Of a stretch of 64,000 nt of DNA, positions 11,533 through 22,408 are shown piece after piece. A model generated the notes under the pieces. It made no database searches. It was not told the origin of the DNA and worked only from the letters and a program-made list of their open reading frames with translations. This DNA is from Thermomonas brevis (GTDB lineage Bacteria; Pseudomonadota; Gammaproteobacteria; Xanthomonadales; Xanthomonadaceae): positions 1,240,001 to 1,304,000 of the forward strand of contig NZ_CP060711.1 of the NCBI RefSeq assembly GCF_014395425.1. The letters run 5' to 3'. The position numbers and the translations under genes were made by a program. The stretch's first letter is position 1. The number at the start of each line of letters is the position of its first letter.

Positions 11533-11608
11533 CGTCATTCCCACGAAGGCGGGAATCCAGCGTCTTGATGTTCAACGTCCATGGACTCCCGCTTGCGCGG
11601 GAGTGACG
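11533..11608. repeat. 76-bp palindromic intergenic repeat between atpA and atpG
   Basis: The element begins CGTCATTCCC and ends GGGAGTGACG. Inner arms CGAAGGCGGGAATCCAG and TGGACTCCCGCTTGCG are imperfectly complementary, so the whole forms a long hairpin. It resembles the dispersed 'cgtcattcccgcg...gcgggaatgacg' palindromes abundant in Xanthomonadaceae genomes (REP/MITE-like). In the operon transcript it would fold between atpA and atpG. Confidence 0.75.
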
Positions 11609-11615
11609 GAATGAC

Positions 11616-13166
11616 TTACCAGCTACCGGTGGTCTTGAAGTCCTCGATGCCCTTCTTGAACGCGGCTTCGATTTCGTCGTTCCAGTTGCCGGTGGCCGCC
11701 ACGTCGCCCATCAGGCTGCCTGCGGTGTTGGCGAAGTGGGCCTGCAGGCCGGCTTCGAACGCCAGCACCTTGCCGACCGGCACGTCGTCCAGATAGCCCT
11801 TGTCCACCGCGTAGATCGACAGCGCCTGCTCGGCGACCGACATCGGTGCGTACTGCTTCTGCTTCATCAGCTCGGTCACGCGCTGACCGCGCTCCAGCTG
11901 CTTGCGGGTGGCGTCGTCCAGGTCGGAAGCGAACTGCGCGAACGCGGCCAGCTCGCGGTACTGCGCCAGCGCGATGCGGATGCCGCCGGACAGCTTCTTC
12001 ATGATCTTGGTCTGCGCCGCGCCGCCCACGCGCGACACCGAGATGCCGGCGTTCACGGCCGGGCGGATGCCGGCGTTGAACAGGTCGGTTTCGAGGAAGA
12101 TCTGGCCGTCGGTGATCGAGATCACGTTGGTCGGCACGAACGCGGACACGTCGCCGGCCTGCGTTTCGATGATCGGCAGCGCGGTCAGCGAACCGGTCTT
12201 GCCCTTGACGGCACCGTTGGTGAACTTCTCCACGTACTCCTCGGACACGCGCGCGGCGCGCTCCAGCAGGCGGCTGTGCAGGTAGAACACGTCGCCCGGG
12301 TAGGCTTCGCGGCCCGGCGGGCGGCGCAGCAGCAGCGAGATCTGGCGGTAGGCCACGGCCTGCTTGGACAGGTCGTCGTACACGATCAGCGCGTCTTCGC
12401 CGCGGTCGCGGAAGTATTCGCCCATCGCGCAGCCGGAGTAGGCGCTGATGTACTGCATCGCGGCCGACTCGGAGGCCGAGGCGGCGACGACCGTGGTGTA
12501 CGCCATCGCGCCGTATTCCTCGAGCTTGCGCACGATGTTGGCGATGGTCGAGTTCTTCTGGCCGATCGCCACGTAGATGCAGCGGATGCCGGAGGACTTC
12601 TGGTTGATGATGGCGTCGATGGCCAGCGCGGTCTTGCCGGTCTGGCGGTCGCCGATGACCAGCTCGCGCTGACCGCGGCCGATCGGGATCATCGAGTCGA
12701 CCGACTTGTAGCCGGTCTGCACCGGCTGATCGACCGACTTGCGCCAGATCACGCCGGGAGCAATCGTTTCCACCGGCGAGGTGGTCTTGGCGTCGATCGG
12801 GCCCTTGCCGTCGATCGGCTCGCCCAGCGCGTTGACCACGCGGCCCAGCAGCTCGGGGCCGGTCGGCACCGACAGGATCTGGCCGGTGGTCTTGGCCACG
12901 TCGCCTTCGCGCAGGTGCTCGTAGTCGCCCAGCACCACCGCGCCCACGGAGTCGCGTTCGAGGTTCAGCGCCAGCGCCGTGGTGCCGCCCGGCAGTTCGA
13001 TCATTTCGCCCTGCATCACGTCGGCCAGGCCGTGGATGCGCACGATGCCGTCGGACACCGAGGTCACGGTGCCTTCGTTGCGGGCTTCGGCGGAAAGCGC
13101 GACCTTCTCGATGCGGGTCTTGATCAGTTCGCTGATTTCGGACGGGTTGAGCGTGGTGGTGGCCAT
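11616..13166 (-). CDS. atpA: F1Fo ATP synthase alpha subunit
   Basis: 516 aa. Walker A GDRQTGKT lies near residue 170; [16 protein letters not shown] and the alpha-subunit signature [20 protein letters not shown] are present. It forms the non-catalytic nucleotide sites of F1. The gene is uninterrupted and 46 bp downstream of atpH. Confidence 0.99.
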   Translation of the reverse strand: MATTTLNPSEISELIKTRIEKVALSAEARNEGTVTSVSDGIVRIHGLADVMQGEMIELPGGTTALALNLERDSVGAVVLGDYEHLREGDVAKTTGQILSVPTGPELLGRVVNALGEPIDGKGPIDAKTTSPVETIAPGVIWRKSVDQPVQTGYKSVDSMIPIGRGQRELVIGDRQTGKTALAIDAIINQKSSGIRCIYVAIGQKNSTIANIVRKLEEYGAMAYTTVVAASASESAAMQYISAYSGCAMGEYFRDRGEDALIVYDDLSKQAVAYRQISLLLRRPPGREAYPGDVFYLHSRLLERAARVSEEYVEKFTNGAVKGKTGSLTALPIIETQAGDVSAFVPTNVISITDGQIFLETDLFNAGIRPAVNAGISVSRVGGAAQTKIMKKLSGGIRIALAQYRELAAFAQFASDLDDATRKQLERGQRVTELMKQKQYAPMSVAEQALSIYAVDKGYLDDVPVGKVLAFEAGLQAHFANTAGSLMGDVAATGNWNDEIEAAFKKGIEDFKTTGSW

Positions 13167-13212
13167 CTTGGTTTCCTTGGTGCCGGCGTTGCCGCCCGCG
13201 TATGCAAATGAA

Positions 13213-13734
13213 TTAGTGCGACAGCGCCGTCTGCAGGCGCGCCAGCTTGCCCTTGATCGAGCCGTCGATGACGATGTCGCCGGCGTCGATCAGCGCGCCG
13301 CCGATCAGGCTCTCGTCGATCGCGGTCTCGACCTCGACGTCGCGACCGAAGCGCTTGCGCAGCGCGGCCTTGATCGTCTCCAGCTCGCCGTCCGCCAGCG
13401 TCGCGGCGGACGTGACCTTTACGCGCACCACGCGCTCGGCCTCGAAGCGCAGCTCGTCGAACAGGCCGGCGACTTCCGGCAGCAGCGCCAGGCGGCGGTT
13501 GTCGAACAGCAGGCCGAGCAGGTTGCGGAACGTCTCGTCCGCGCCTTCCGGCGCGAGCAGCGCGACCACGTCGGCGCGGGTCAGCTTCGGGTTGTCCAGC
13601 AGCACGGCGGCCTGCGGCTCGGCCGCGGCGCGGGCGGCGAAGCCCAGCGCGGCCGACCACGCCGGCAGCGCGCCGGCCTCGCGCGCCACCGAGAAGGCGG
13701 CGCGGGCGTAGGGACGGGCGAGGGTCAGGCTCAT
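13213..13734 (-). CDS. atpH: F1Fo ATP synthase delta subunit
   Basis: 173 aa, matching OSCP/delta: N-terminal [19 protein letters not shown] and C-terminal [20 protein letters not shown]. It joins F1 to the b-subunit peripheral stalk. It follows atpF after 10 bp. Confidence 0.97.
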   Translation of the reverse strand: MSLTLARPYARAAFSVAREAGALPAWSAALGFAARAAAEPQAAVLLDNPKLTRADVVALLAPEGADETFRNLLGLLFDNRRLALLPEVAGLFDELRFEAERVVRVKVTSAATLADGELETIKAALRKRFGRDVEVETAIDESLIGGALIDAGDIVIDGSIKGKLARLQTALSH

Positions 13735-13744
13735 CGTTCGGGCC

Positions 13745-14215
13745 TCAGAGCTGCGCGGCCAGTTCGTCGATCAGCGCCTTCTGGTCGTTGGCGTTGATCT
13801 CGCGCTTGAGCAGCTTCTCGGCGCCGGACACGGCCAGCGCGGACACCTGCTTGCGCAGGTCTTCCTTGGCGCGGTTGGCGGCGGCCTCGATCTCGGCCTC
13901 GGCCAGCGCCTTCTGGCGCGCGCCTTCGGCGATCGCGTCGGCCTTGGCGGCGTCGATCAGCGCGTTGGCGCGCTGGTGGGCCTGCTCGATGATCTCGTTG
14001 GCCTTGGCGCGGGCGGCCTTCAGCTCGTCGGCGACCTTGGCGTCGGCCTGCGCGAGATTCTTCTGCGCGTTGTCGGCGGCGGCCAGGCCTTCGGCGATCT
14101 TCTGCTGACGTTCCTCGATCGCCTTGATCAGCGGCGGCCAGATGAACTTGACGGAGAACCAGATGAGGATCGCGAACGAGATCATCTGGCCCAGCAGGGT
14201 GATATTCGGATTCAT
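13745..14215 (-). CDS. atpF: F1Fo ATP synthase b subunit
   Basis: 156 aa. One N-terminal membrane helix ([20 protein letters not shown]) containing VKFIWPPL, then a long charged Ala/Lys/Glu-rich coiled coil, as in the peripheral-stalk b subunit. A 130-bp spacer with three hairpins separates it from atpE. Confidence 0.97.
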   Translation of the reverse strand: MNPNITLLGQMISFAILIWFSVKFIWPPLIKAIEERQQKIAEGLAAADNAQKNLAQADAKVADELKAARAKANEIIEQAHQRANALIDAAKADAIAEGARQKALAEAEIEAAANRAKEDLRKQVSALAVSGAEKLLKREINANDQKALIDELAAQL

Positions 14216-14345
14216 GTCGTGACCTGACGTTCCAAAAGGCCCAGTGCGCCGGGCCTTTCAAGGCTGCGCTGCGGCGACATGCCGCAGCGCGGTGTTGCCG
14301 GCGCGCGCGTCCCGAAGGTTGCGCGCGCCTTGTCGCCCAGCGCGA
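14216..14345 (-). promoter_or_regulatory. atpE-atpF intercistronic region with three hairpins
   Basis: Three consecutive perfect stems: AAAGGCCC/GGGCCTTT (14235-14258), GCGCTGCGGC/GCCGCAGCGC with a GACAT loop (14266-14290), and GGCGCGCGC/GCGCGCGCC (14300-14329). On the minus strand the atpF-proximal stem is followed by TT, resembling a weak attenuator. They may protect the 3' end of the upstream I-B-E message or reduce read-through into atpF, raising the c subunit. The role is inferred. Confidence 0.6.
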
Positions 14346-15969
<1,624 letters not shown>

Positions 15970-16030
15970 TCAGCCGGTATCGGCACGGACTCGCGGGGCG
16001 GTTGCGAAAACCGTCCTGCGAAGCCGCCGA

Positions 16031-16060
16031 ATTATAGCAGGCGCTCTTTTTCACCGGCAA
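16031..16060 (-). promoter_or_regulatory. Sigma-70 promoter of the atp operon
   Basis: Perfect -10 TATAAT (16031-16036, minus strand) with -35 TTGCCG (16055-16060) and an 18-bp spacer. The expected start near 16024 gives a leader of about 75 nt before atpI. Confidence 0.75.
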
Positions 16061-16160
16061 CCGCCAAAAGCTGCCGGAATCCGCCGGAACTTCCCGTCGT
16101 GGCGCCTGTCACAACCGTGGCGTCCGCAACATCCTCGTCGATCCCCGTGCGGGCGTGCGC

Positions 16161-16196
16161 GAAGCCCCGGCCCGTCCCCGGCCGGGGCTTCTTTTT
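16161..16196 (+). terminator. Orphan Rho-independent terminator
   Basis: GAAGCCCCGGCC and GGCCGGGGCTTC form a strong stem followed by TTTTT (16192-16196) on the plus strand. No annotated plus-strand gene lies upstream; the next genes on both sides are transcribed away from it. It could end an unannotated small RNA. Confidence 0.65.
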
Positions 16197-16252
16197 GCGC
16201 GCCCGTCCGATCCGCCATGCAGGGCGCGGATCGCAGCCATCGACAGCCTCCA

Positions 16253-16281
16253 TTGGACAGCGCGCGCTCCGGCGGTAAGAT
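16253..16281 (+). promoter_or_regulatory. Promoter of the DUF2061 gene
   Basis: -35 TTGGAC (16253-16258), 17-bp spacer, -10 TAAGAT (16276-16281). The -10 overlaps the Fur-like palindrome, the geometry of a repressed promoter. Confidence 0.55.
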
Positions 16282-16299
16282 GAGAATAATTCCCATCTT
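16277..16299 (+). promoter_or_regulatory. Fur-like box over the DUF2061 promoter
   Basis: 23-bp palindrome with 11-bp arms around a central A (16288) and a single mismatch. Its core TGAGAATAATTCCCA (16281-16295) differs from the 7-1-7 Fur box TGAGAATnATTCTCA at one base. Fe2+-dependent repression is the natural inference. Confidence 0.7.
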
Positions 16300-16309
16300 C
16301 TAGGTCGCC

Positions 16310-16525
16310 ATGCGCAAGACCCTGAGCTTTGCCGCCCTGCACTTCACGGTGGCGTTTTCGGTCGGCTGGCTGATGACCGGCAGCTGGCTGGTCGGCGGCG
16401 CGCTGGCGCTGGTGGAGCCGGCCTGCAACACGGTGGTGTTCCACTTCCACGAGAAGGTATGGAAGCGGATCGAGGCGCGCCGCAACGCCAATCGCACGCC
16501 GGATCGGGACGTCGTCACGGCCTGA
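16310..16525 (+). CDS. DUF2061 small membrane protein
   Basis: 71 aa. DUF2061: two membrane helices (LHFTVAFSVGWLMTGSWLVG; GALALVEPACNTVVFHFHE) followed by a conserved HEKVWKRIE tail. Starts at an ATG 10 bp beyond the Fur-like palindrome. Function unknown; the operator suggests an iron-related role. Confidence 0.8.
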   Translation: MRKTLSFAALHFTVAFSVGWLMTGSWLVGGALALVEPACNTVVFHFHEKVWKRIEARRNANRTPDRDVVTA

Positions 16526-16528
16526 ACG

Positions 16529-16554
16529 AAAACGGCGCGGATCAGGCCGCGCCG
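16529..16554 (-). terminator. Terminator downstream of lpd
   Basis: On the minus strand CGGCGCGG/CCGCGCCG (16533-16554) form an 8-bp stem followed by TTTT. It lies 34 bp after the lpd stop and abuts the convergent DUF2061 gene. Confidence 0.65.
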
Positions 16555-16587
16555 TCGACGATGCCGCATCGGCGGATCGAGACCGCC

Positions 16588-18375
16588 CTACTTCTTCTTC
16601 GGGATGTACAGGTCGGTGATGCTGCCGTCGTACACCTCGGCCGCCATGCCCACCGACTCGCCCAGCGTGGGATGCGGGTGGATGGTGTGGCCGATGTCGT
16701 GCACCTCGCAGCCCATCTCGATGGCCAGCGCGATCTCCGAGATCAGCTCGCCCGCATGCACTCCCACTATCCCGCCGCCGATCACGCGGTGGCTGTCCTC
16801 GTCGAACACCAGCTTGGTGAATCCTTCGGTGCGCGACAAACCAATCGCGCGGCCGGACGCCGCCCACGGGAACTTGCCGACGCCGATCTTCAGGCCCTTG
16901 GCCTTCGCCTCGGTTTCGGTGACGCCGACCCACGCGATTTCCGGATCGGTGTAGGCCACGCTCGGGATCACCCGCGCCACCCATTCCTTCTTCTCGCCGG
17001 CGGCGACTTCGGCGGCCAGCTTGCCCTCGTGCGTGGCCTTGTGCGCCAGCATCGGCTGGCCGACCAGATCGCCGATGGCGAAGATGTGCGGCACGCTGGT
17101 GCGCATCTGCGCATCGACCGCGATCAGTCCGCGCTCGCCGACGCGCACGCCGGCCTTTTCGGCATCGAGCTTGCCGCCGTTGGCGCTGCGGCCCACCGCG
17201 ACCAGCACGCGATCAAACAGCTTGCCCTCGGGGATGCTGTCGCCCTCGAAGCTGCAGGCGATGCCGTTCTTCTGCGCCTTGGCTTCGACCACCTTGGTCT
17301 TGAGGTGGATGGCGACTCCCTGCTTCTTCAGGCGATCGGCCAGCGGCTTGACCAGATCGGCGTCCGCGCCGGGGATCAGCTGCGGCATGAACTCGACCAC
17401 GGTGACCTCTGCGCCCAGCGCGCGATAGACCGTCGCCATCTCCAGCCCGATGATGCCGCCGCCGACGACCAGCAGCTTTTTCGGCACGTCGGCGAGGTTC
17501 AGCGCGTCGGTGGAATCCATGACGCGCGGGTCATCCCACGGAAACGACGGCAGCTTCACCGGCTGACTGCCCGCGGCGATGATGCAATTGGCGAAGCGCA
17601 GCAGCTGCGTCTTGCCGTCGGCATCGGCGATTTCCAACTCATTTGCCGAGACGAACTTCGCCGTGCCCTGCACCGTCCGCACCTTGCGCTGCTTGGCCAT
17701 GCCGGCCAGGCCCTTGGTGAGCTGGCCGACGACTTTCTCCTTGTAGTCGCGCAGCTTGTCGATGCTGATGCGTGGTTTTCCGAAATCAACGCCGTAGTCG
17801 CTGGCGTGCGCGGCCTGCTCGATCACGTCGGCGGCATGCAGCAGCGCCTTCGACGGGATGCAGCCGACGTTGAGGCAGACGCCGCCAAGGGTGGCGTAGC
17901 GTTCGACCAGCACGGTGTCGAGACCGAGGTCGGCGCTGCGGAACGCGGCGGTGTAGCCGCCGGGGCCGGCGCCGATCACCACCATCGCGCATTCGACGTC
18001 GGCCTTGCGGCCCGAGGACGCGGCGGCCTGCGGGGCGAGCGCTGCCGGCTCCGCCTTCGCGGCCGGCGCGGCGGCAGGCTTCGGCGCTTCGGCCTTGGCC
18101 GGGGCGGGGGCCGTCGGCGCCGCCGCAGTGTCGCCCGCCACGCTCTCGATGACGGCGATCACGCTGCCTTCCGTCACCGTATCGCCCAGCTTCACCTTCA
18201 GCGCCTTGATCACGCCGTCGGCGACCGCCGGGACTTCCATCGTCGCCTTGTCGGATTCCAGCGTGACCAGGCCCTGGTCTTTCTTCACGCTGTCGCCGAC
18301 CGCCACCAACAGCTCGATCACCGGCACCTTGTCGTGACCGCCGATGTCCGGAACCTTGCTTTCGATGTCTGCCAT
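16588..18375 (-). CDS. lpd: Dihydrolipoyl dehydrogenase with N-terminal lipoyl domain (PDH E3)
   Basis: 595 aa, about 120 longer than plain E3. Residues 1-80 are a lipoyl domain with the lipoylated Lys in [10 protein letters not shown]; an Ala/Pro linker (~85-125) follows, then the flavoprotein with FAD motif [13 protein letters not shown], redox-active disulfide [16 protein letters not shown]-binding [17 protein letters not shown] and the C-terminal His-Glu pair in HPHPTLGE. It reoxidises dihydrolipoyl groups of pyruvate dehydrogenase. It follows aceF by 10 bp. Confidence 0.96.
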   Translation of the reverse strand: MADIESKVPDIGGHDKVPVIELLVAVGDSVKKDQGLVTLESDKATMEVPAVADGVIKALKVKLGDTVTEGSVIAVIESVAGDTAAAPTAPAPAKAEAPKPAAAPAAKAEPAALAPQAAASSGRKADVECAMVVIGAGPGGYTAAFRSADLGLDTVLVERYATLGGVCLNVGCIPSKALLHAADVIEQAAHASDYGVDFGKPRISIDKLRDYKEKVVGQLTKGLAGMAKQRKVRTVQGTAKFVSANELEIADADGKTQLLRFANCIIAAGSQPVKLPSFPWDDPRVMDSTDALNLADVPKKLLVVGGGIIGLEMATVYRALGAEVTVVEFMPQLIPGADADLVKPLADRLKKQGVAIHLKTKVVEAKAQKNGIACSFEGDSIPEGKLFDRVLVAVGRSANGGKLDAEKAGVRVGERGLIAVDAQMRTSVPHIFAIGDLVGQPMLAHKATHEGKLAAEVAAGEKKEWVARVIPSVAYTDPEIAWVGVTETEAKAKGLKIGVGKFPWAASGRAIGLSRTEGFTKLVFDEDSHRVIGGGIVGVHAGELISEIALAIEMGCEVHDIGHTIHPHPTLGESVGMAAEVYDGSITDLYIPKKK

Positions 18376-18385
18376 GTCGCGCTCC

Positions 18386-19795
18386 TTACAGCATGGCCCG
18401 ACGCAGGTCGGCCAGCAGTTGTCCCAGATAACTGGTGAAGCGCGCGGCGGCGGCGCCGTCGATCACGCGATGGTCGTAGCTCAGCGACAGCGGCAGCATC
18501 AGGCGCGGCTGGAACTGCTTGCCGTCCCACACCGGCTTGGTGTCGGACTTCGACACGCCGAGGATCGCCACCTCCGGCGCGTTGATGATCGGCGTGAACG
18601 CAGTGCCGCCGATGCCGCCCAGCGAGCTGATGGTGAAGCAGCCGCCCTGCATCTGCTCGGGCTTGAGCTTGCCGTCGCGCGCCAGCGCGGCCAGCTCGCC
18701 CATTTCCTTCGCGATCTCCACCACGCCCTTCCTGTCGGCGTCGCGCAGCACCGGCACCACCAGTCCGTTCGGCGTGTCGGCGGCGAAGCCGATATGGAAA
18801 TACTTCTTGAGGACGAGGTTGTCGCCCTCCAGCGAGGCGTTGAAGGTCGGGAACTTCTGCAAGGCCGCCACGCAGGCCTTGATGAGGAAGGCGAGCATCG
18901 TCACCTTGCCGCTCTTGCCGGCGGCGATGGCCTTGGCGTTCTCGTTGTTGAGGGCGACGCGCAGGGCTTCCAGCTCGGTGATGTCGGCCTCGTCGTGCTG
19001 GGTGACGTGCGGGATCATCGCCCAGTTGCGCGACAGGTTCGCGCCGGAAATCTTCTGGATGCGCGAGAGCGGCTTCGTCTCGATCTCGCCGAACTTGGCG
19101 AAGTCCACCTTCGGCCACGGCAGCAGGTTGAGGCCACCGCCGCCACCGCCCGACGCCGCCACCGGCGCGGCGATGCCGCCGGCCAACGCGGCCTTGACGA
19201 ACTTCTGCACATCCTCCCTGGCGATGCGTCCGCCGCGCCCGCTGCCCGCGACCTGCATCAGGTCCACGCCCAGCTCGCGCGCGAACAGGCGCACCGCAGG
19301 GCTGGCGTAGGGCACCTTGGCCGGCAGCACCGCGTCGGCCTCGAAGCGCATCGGCGGGATGCCTAGCTGGCCGGGTTCGGCCACCGGGGCCAGCGCCGGC
19401 ACCGGCGCGCCGCTTTCCACCGGCGCGGCGGCGGTTGTGATCGACTGTTGTGTCAGGCGGTCAGGCGTGACCGACACGGCCACCGGCTCGACCTTCGCGC
19501 CAGTTTCCGCGCTGGCGACTTCGGGGGCGGCAACCGGTTCGGCGCGCGCGGCCTCGGCGCTCTCGATGATTGCCACCAGCCCGCCCTCGGAGACGGTATC
19601 GCCCAGCTTCACCTTCACTTCCTTGATGACGCCGGCGAACGGCGACGGCACTTCCATCGTCGCCTTGTCGGATTCCAGCGTGACCAGGCCCTGGTCCTTG
19701 GTCACCGTGTCGCCGGGCTTGACCAGCAGTTCGATCACCGGCACGTCGTTGTGCCCGCCGATGTCGGGGACGCGCGCTTCCTTCAGCTCGGCCAT
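18386..19795 (-). CDS. aceF: Dihydrolipoyllysine-residue acetyltransferase (PDH E2)
   Basis: 469 aa. One N-terminal lipoyl domain ([10 protein letters not shown]), a peripheral-subunit-binding domain near residues 165-200 ([19 protein letters not shown]), and the acetyltransferase core with the catalytic motif [15 protein letters not shown] near the end. It transfers acetyl to CoA within the PDH core. A single lipoyl domain is fewer than in E. coli; the E3 has an additional one. aceE is not in the window. Confidence 0.95.
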   Translation of the reverse strand: MAELKEARVPDIGGHNDVPVIELLVKPGDTVTKDQGLVTLESDKATMEVPSPFAGVIKEVKVKLGDTVSEGGLVAIIESAEAARAEPVAAPEVASAETGAKVEPVAVSVTPDRLTQQSITTAAAPVESGAPVPALAPVAEPGQLGIPPMRFEADAVLPAKVPYASPAVRLFARELGVDLMQVAGSGRGGRIAREDVQKFVKAALAGGIAAPVAASGGGGGGLNLLPWPKVDFAKFGEIETKPLSRIQKISGANLSRNWAMIPHVTQHDEADITELEALRVALNNENAKAIAAGKSGKVTMLAFLIKACVAALQKFPTFNASLEGDNLVLKKYFHIGFAADTPNGLVVPVLRDADRKGVVEIAKEMGELAALARDGKLKPEQMQGGCFTISSLGGIGGTAFTPIINAPEVAILGVSKSDTKPVWDGKQFQPRLMLPLSLSYDHRVIDGAAAARFTSYLGQLLADLRRAML

Positions 19796-19967
19796 GGCCG
19801 GGACTCCGCTAGGTGGGAAACCGCCATGTCAGCACATCCCGGCGCGCGGCACAAATCGCAGCGCAGCAATTCCCATGTTTTATCCGGGCAATTACATTCT
19901 CAGAGCGAAAAATAGCGGAAACCCGCTCACGGACACGCCGAACAGATGGTTTTCATCCCTGGCGAAA

Positions 19968-20863
19968 TCACGGATGTTCCGCTTCCGCATGCACCCGCTC
20001 CCGGCGCAACAGGTACAACCCGCTGGCGACGATGATCCCCGCGCCGACCCACGTCACCGCATCCGGCAGCACGCCCCACAGCAGCAGATCCAAGGCCACG
20101 CCCCAGACCAGCGCGGTGTATTCCAGCGGGGCGATGAGGGACGCCTCGCCGACCCGGAACGCCTCGGTGATGGTGTACTGGCCCAGCGCGCCGGCAACGC
20201 CGATCGCAGCGACGATCCACAGGTGCTCGCCGCGCAGCGCCACCCAGTCCGGCAGGGCCAGCGCCCCGCCCCCAGCGCCATCAGCGCCAGCAGCCAGAAG
20301 GTGATCGCCTGGGTGCTGTCGGTGCGCGCCAGCACCCGCACGGTGATCGCCGAGACCGCGTAGCCGAACGCCGCCAGCAGCACCGCGCCGCCGGCCAGGG
20401 TCAGCATGCCCTGCCCGGTCGGCCTCAGCACCACCAGCACGCCGAGCAGGCCGATGGCGATCGCCGTCCAGCGGCGCGGGCCGACCCGCTCGCCGAGGAA
20501 CGGCACGGACAGCGCGGTGATCATCAGCGGCGCGACGAAGAAGATCGAATAGGTGGTCGAAAGCGGCAGGCGCTTCAGCGCGTAGACGAAGCTCGCCATC
20601 ATCAGGATGCCCAGCGCGCCGCGCAGCAGGTGCAGCGGCCAGCGCACCCGCAGCAGCGCGCGCGGCCCCGCCGTCCACAGCGCCCAGGCCAGCACCAGCG
20701 GCAGCGACGCCGCCCCGCGCAGCGCCGCCACCTGGATCGGCGGGTAATGCGCGGACAGGGTCTTCAGGGCCGCGTCCATCAGCGCGAACAGCGCCACCGA
20801 GACCAGCATCAGCCAGAGGGCGCGGCGCGGCTGCGGATCGGGCATGGCGGGTTTCGGCGGCAT
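19968..20863 (-). pseudogene. EamA/DMT family transporter, frameshifted
   Basis: Two minus-strand frames together give a complete ~297-aa ten-helix drug/metabolite transporter: MPPKPAMPDPQPRRALWLML... to LLALMALG, then LPDWVALRGEHLW... to the end RRERVHAEAEHP. The frame changes at a C-run on the plus strand (20269-20273); adding one base there restores the whole protein. It is either a recent one-base loss or a homopolymer sequencing error. Duplicate EamA halves, with signature VFFVAP/GE motifs, indicate export of small metabolites. Starts at 20863 or 20845. Confidence 0.85.
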
Positions 20864-20911
20864 CCGTCCAGCATGCGGTAACCTGCGCGCCCCGTCACCG
20901 TGCCGAATGCC

Positions 20912-21394
20912 ATGCCTTCCTTCGACATCGTTTCCGAAGTGGATACCCACGAACTCACCAACGCCGTGGACCAGGCCAACCGCGAGCTGTCCACGCGCTT
21001 CGACTTCAAGGGCGTGGACGCGAAGTTCGTCCGCGAGGAGAACGTCATCAACCAATCCGCGCCCAGCGACTTCCAGTTGCAGCAGATGACCGACATCCTG
21101 CGCGCGCGGCTGATCGCGCGGAAGATAGACGTGCGCTGCCTGGAGTTCGGCGACGTGGAAACCAACCTGGCCGGCGCGCGCCAGAAGGTGACGGTGAAGC
21201 AGGGCATCGAGCGCGAGTTGGCGAAGAAAATCCAGGCCGCGCTCAAGGATGCCAAGTTGAAAGTGGATTCGCAGATCAACAGCGACAAGCTGCGCGTCAC
21301 CGGCAAGAAGCGCGACGACCTGCAGGCGGCGATGGCCCTGCTGCGCGGACAGGAGTTCGAACTGCCGCTGCAGTTCGACAACTTCCGCGATTGA
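20912..21394 (+). CDS. yajQ: YajQ family c-di-GMP-binding protein
   Basis: 160 aa. Starts MPSFDIVSEVDTHELTNAVD and ends LPLQFDNFRD, as in YajQ proteins, which have two RRM-like folds. In Xanthomonas a YajQ member binds cyclic di-GMP and modulates transcription. Divergent from the EamA gene. Confidence 0.95.
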   Translation: MPSFDIVSEVDTHELTNAVDQANRELSTRFDFKGVDAKFVREENVINQSAPSDFQLQQMTDILRARLIARKIDVRCLEFGDVETNLAGARQKVTVKQGIERELAKKIQAALKDAKLKVDSQINSDKLRVTGKKRDDLQAAMALLRGQEFELPLQFDNFRD

Positions 21395-21432
21395 TCGGCT
21401 CGCGCAAGCGCTCACCCGCAGAGACTGATCCG

Positions 21433-21990
21433 ATGACGCAGGACACCACATTCGACGCCGAAGCGATCGAAACCGGCGTACGCCGCTGGCTGGAACGCGC
21501 GGTGATCGGCCTGAACCTGTGCCCGTTCGCCAAGGCCGTGGTCGTGAAGCAGCAAGTGCGGATCGTGGTCAGCGACGCCAGCACCGAACGCGCCCTGCTG
21601 GAGCAATTGGGCGAGGAACTGGCGCTGCTGCGCGACACGCCCGTCGACGCCATCGACACTACCCTGCTGGTGCATCCGCAGGTGCTGGCCGACTTCCTCG
21701 ACTACAACGATTTCCTCGGCGACGCCGATGCGCTGGTCGAGGCGATGGAACTGGACGGCGTGCTGCAGGTCGCCAGCTTCCATCCGGACTACCAGTTCGC
21801 CGACAGCGCGCCGGACGACGCGGCCAACCTGACCAACCGCGCGCCGTATCCGATCCTGCACCTGCTGCGCGAGGCCAGCATCGACCGCGCGGTGGCGGCG
21901 TATCCGGAGCCCGACGCGATCATCGAACGCAACATCGCCACGGTGCGCGAGCTTGGCTTCGACGGCTGGGACAAGCTGCTGGAAGACTGA
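21433..21990 (+). CDS. DUF1415 family protein
   Basis: 185 aa cytosolic protein with the DUF1415 pattern: WLERAVIGLNLCPFAKAVVV, then VLQVASFHPDYQFADS and NRAPYPILHLLREASI, ending in NIATVRELG. The conserved Cys in NLCPFA and His in FHPDYQF suggest an enzyme or metal site. Function unknown. It is 38 bp downstream of yajQ and may be co-transcribed. Confidence 0.85.
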   Translation: MTQDTTFDAEAIETGVRRWLERAVIGLNLCPFAKAVVVKQQVRIVVSDASTERALLEQLGEELALLRDTPVDAIDTTLLVHPQVLADFLDYNDFLGDADALVEAMELDGVLQVASFHPDYQFADSAPDDAANLTNRAPYPILHLLREASIDRAVAAYPEPDAIIERNIATVRELGFDGWDKLLED

Positions 21991-22075
21991 AAGAACATCC
22001 CGGCGATCGCCGCTTCGCGGAAACGATCAACAGAACCCGAAACGGCGTCAGGCCGTCGACACAGCAGGAGGCTCC

Positions 22076-22327
22076 ATGAAGATTTCCTCCGGAAAAATCG
22101 CGCGCTTCTCCAGCGCCTTCGCGCTTGCCCTCCTTGCCGGCTGCTCCTCCAACGAACCGGGCCAGGCTGCAGCCATCGCCAACCCCGCGTCCGAGTATTG
22201 CGTCGAGCAAGGCGGCAAGCTCGAAATCGTCAGGGACGCCTCCGGCGAGAAGGGCATGTGCCACCTTCCCGACGGCACCGTCGTGGAGGAATGGGCGCTT
22301 TTCCGCCGCGACAACCCGCAGCGGTAA
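22076..22327 (+). CDS. DUF333 lipoprotein
   Basis: 83 aa preceded by a strong AGGAGG. Signal sequence then lipobox LLAGC, and the DUF333 core NPASEYCVEQGGKLEIV, followed by GMCHLPDGTVVEEWALFRR. Two Cys may form a disulfide. Envelope protein of unknown role. Confidence 0.9.
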   Translation: MKISSGKIARFSSAFALALLAGCSSNEPGQAAAIANPASEYCVEQGGKLEIVRDASGEKGMCHLPDGTVVEEWALFRRDNPQR

Positions 22328-22408
22328 ACGGCGGCATCCCGGCCAACGCAATCCACTCGACGACGACGCGCGGTGCGCACTGATGCGGGCAACAGCGCCC
22401 GCAAGACG

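Noticed and set aside
11736..13211. 491-codon open frame on the plus strand
   Set aside because: Antisense to atpA.
22384..22403. Terminator between the DUF333 and HAD genes
   Set aside because: TGCGGGC/GCCCGCA stem exists but no T-run follows on either strand.
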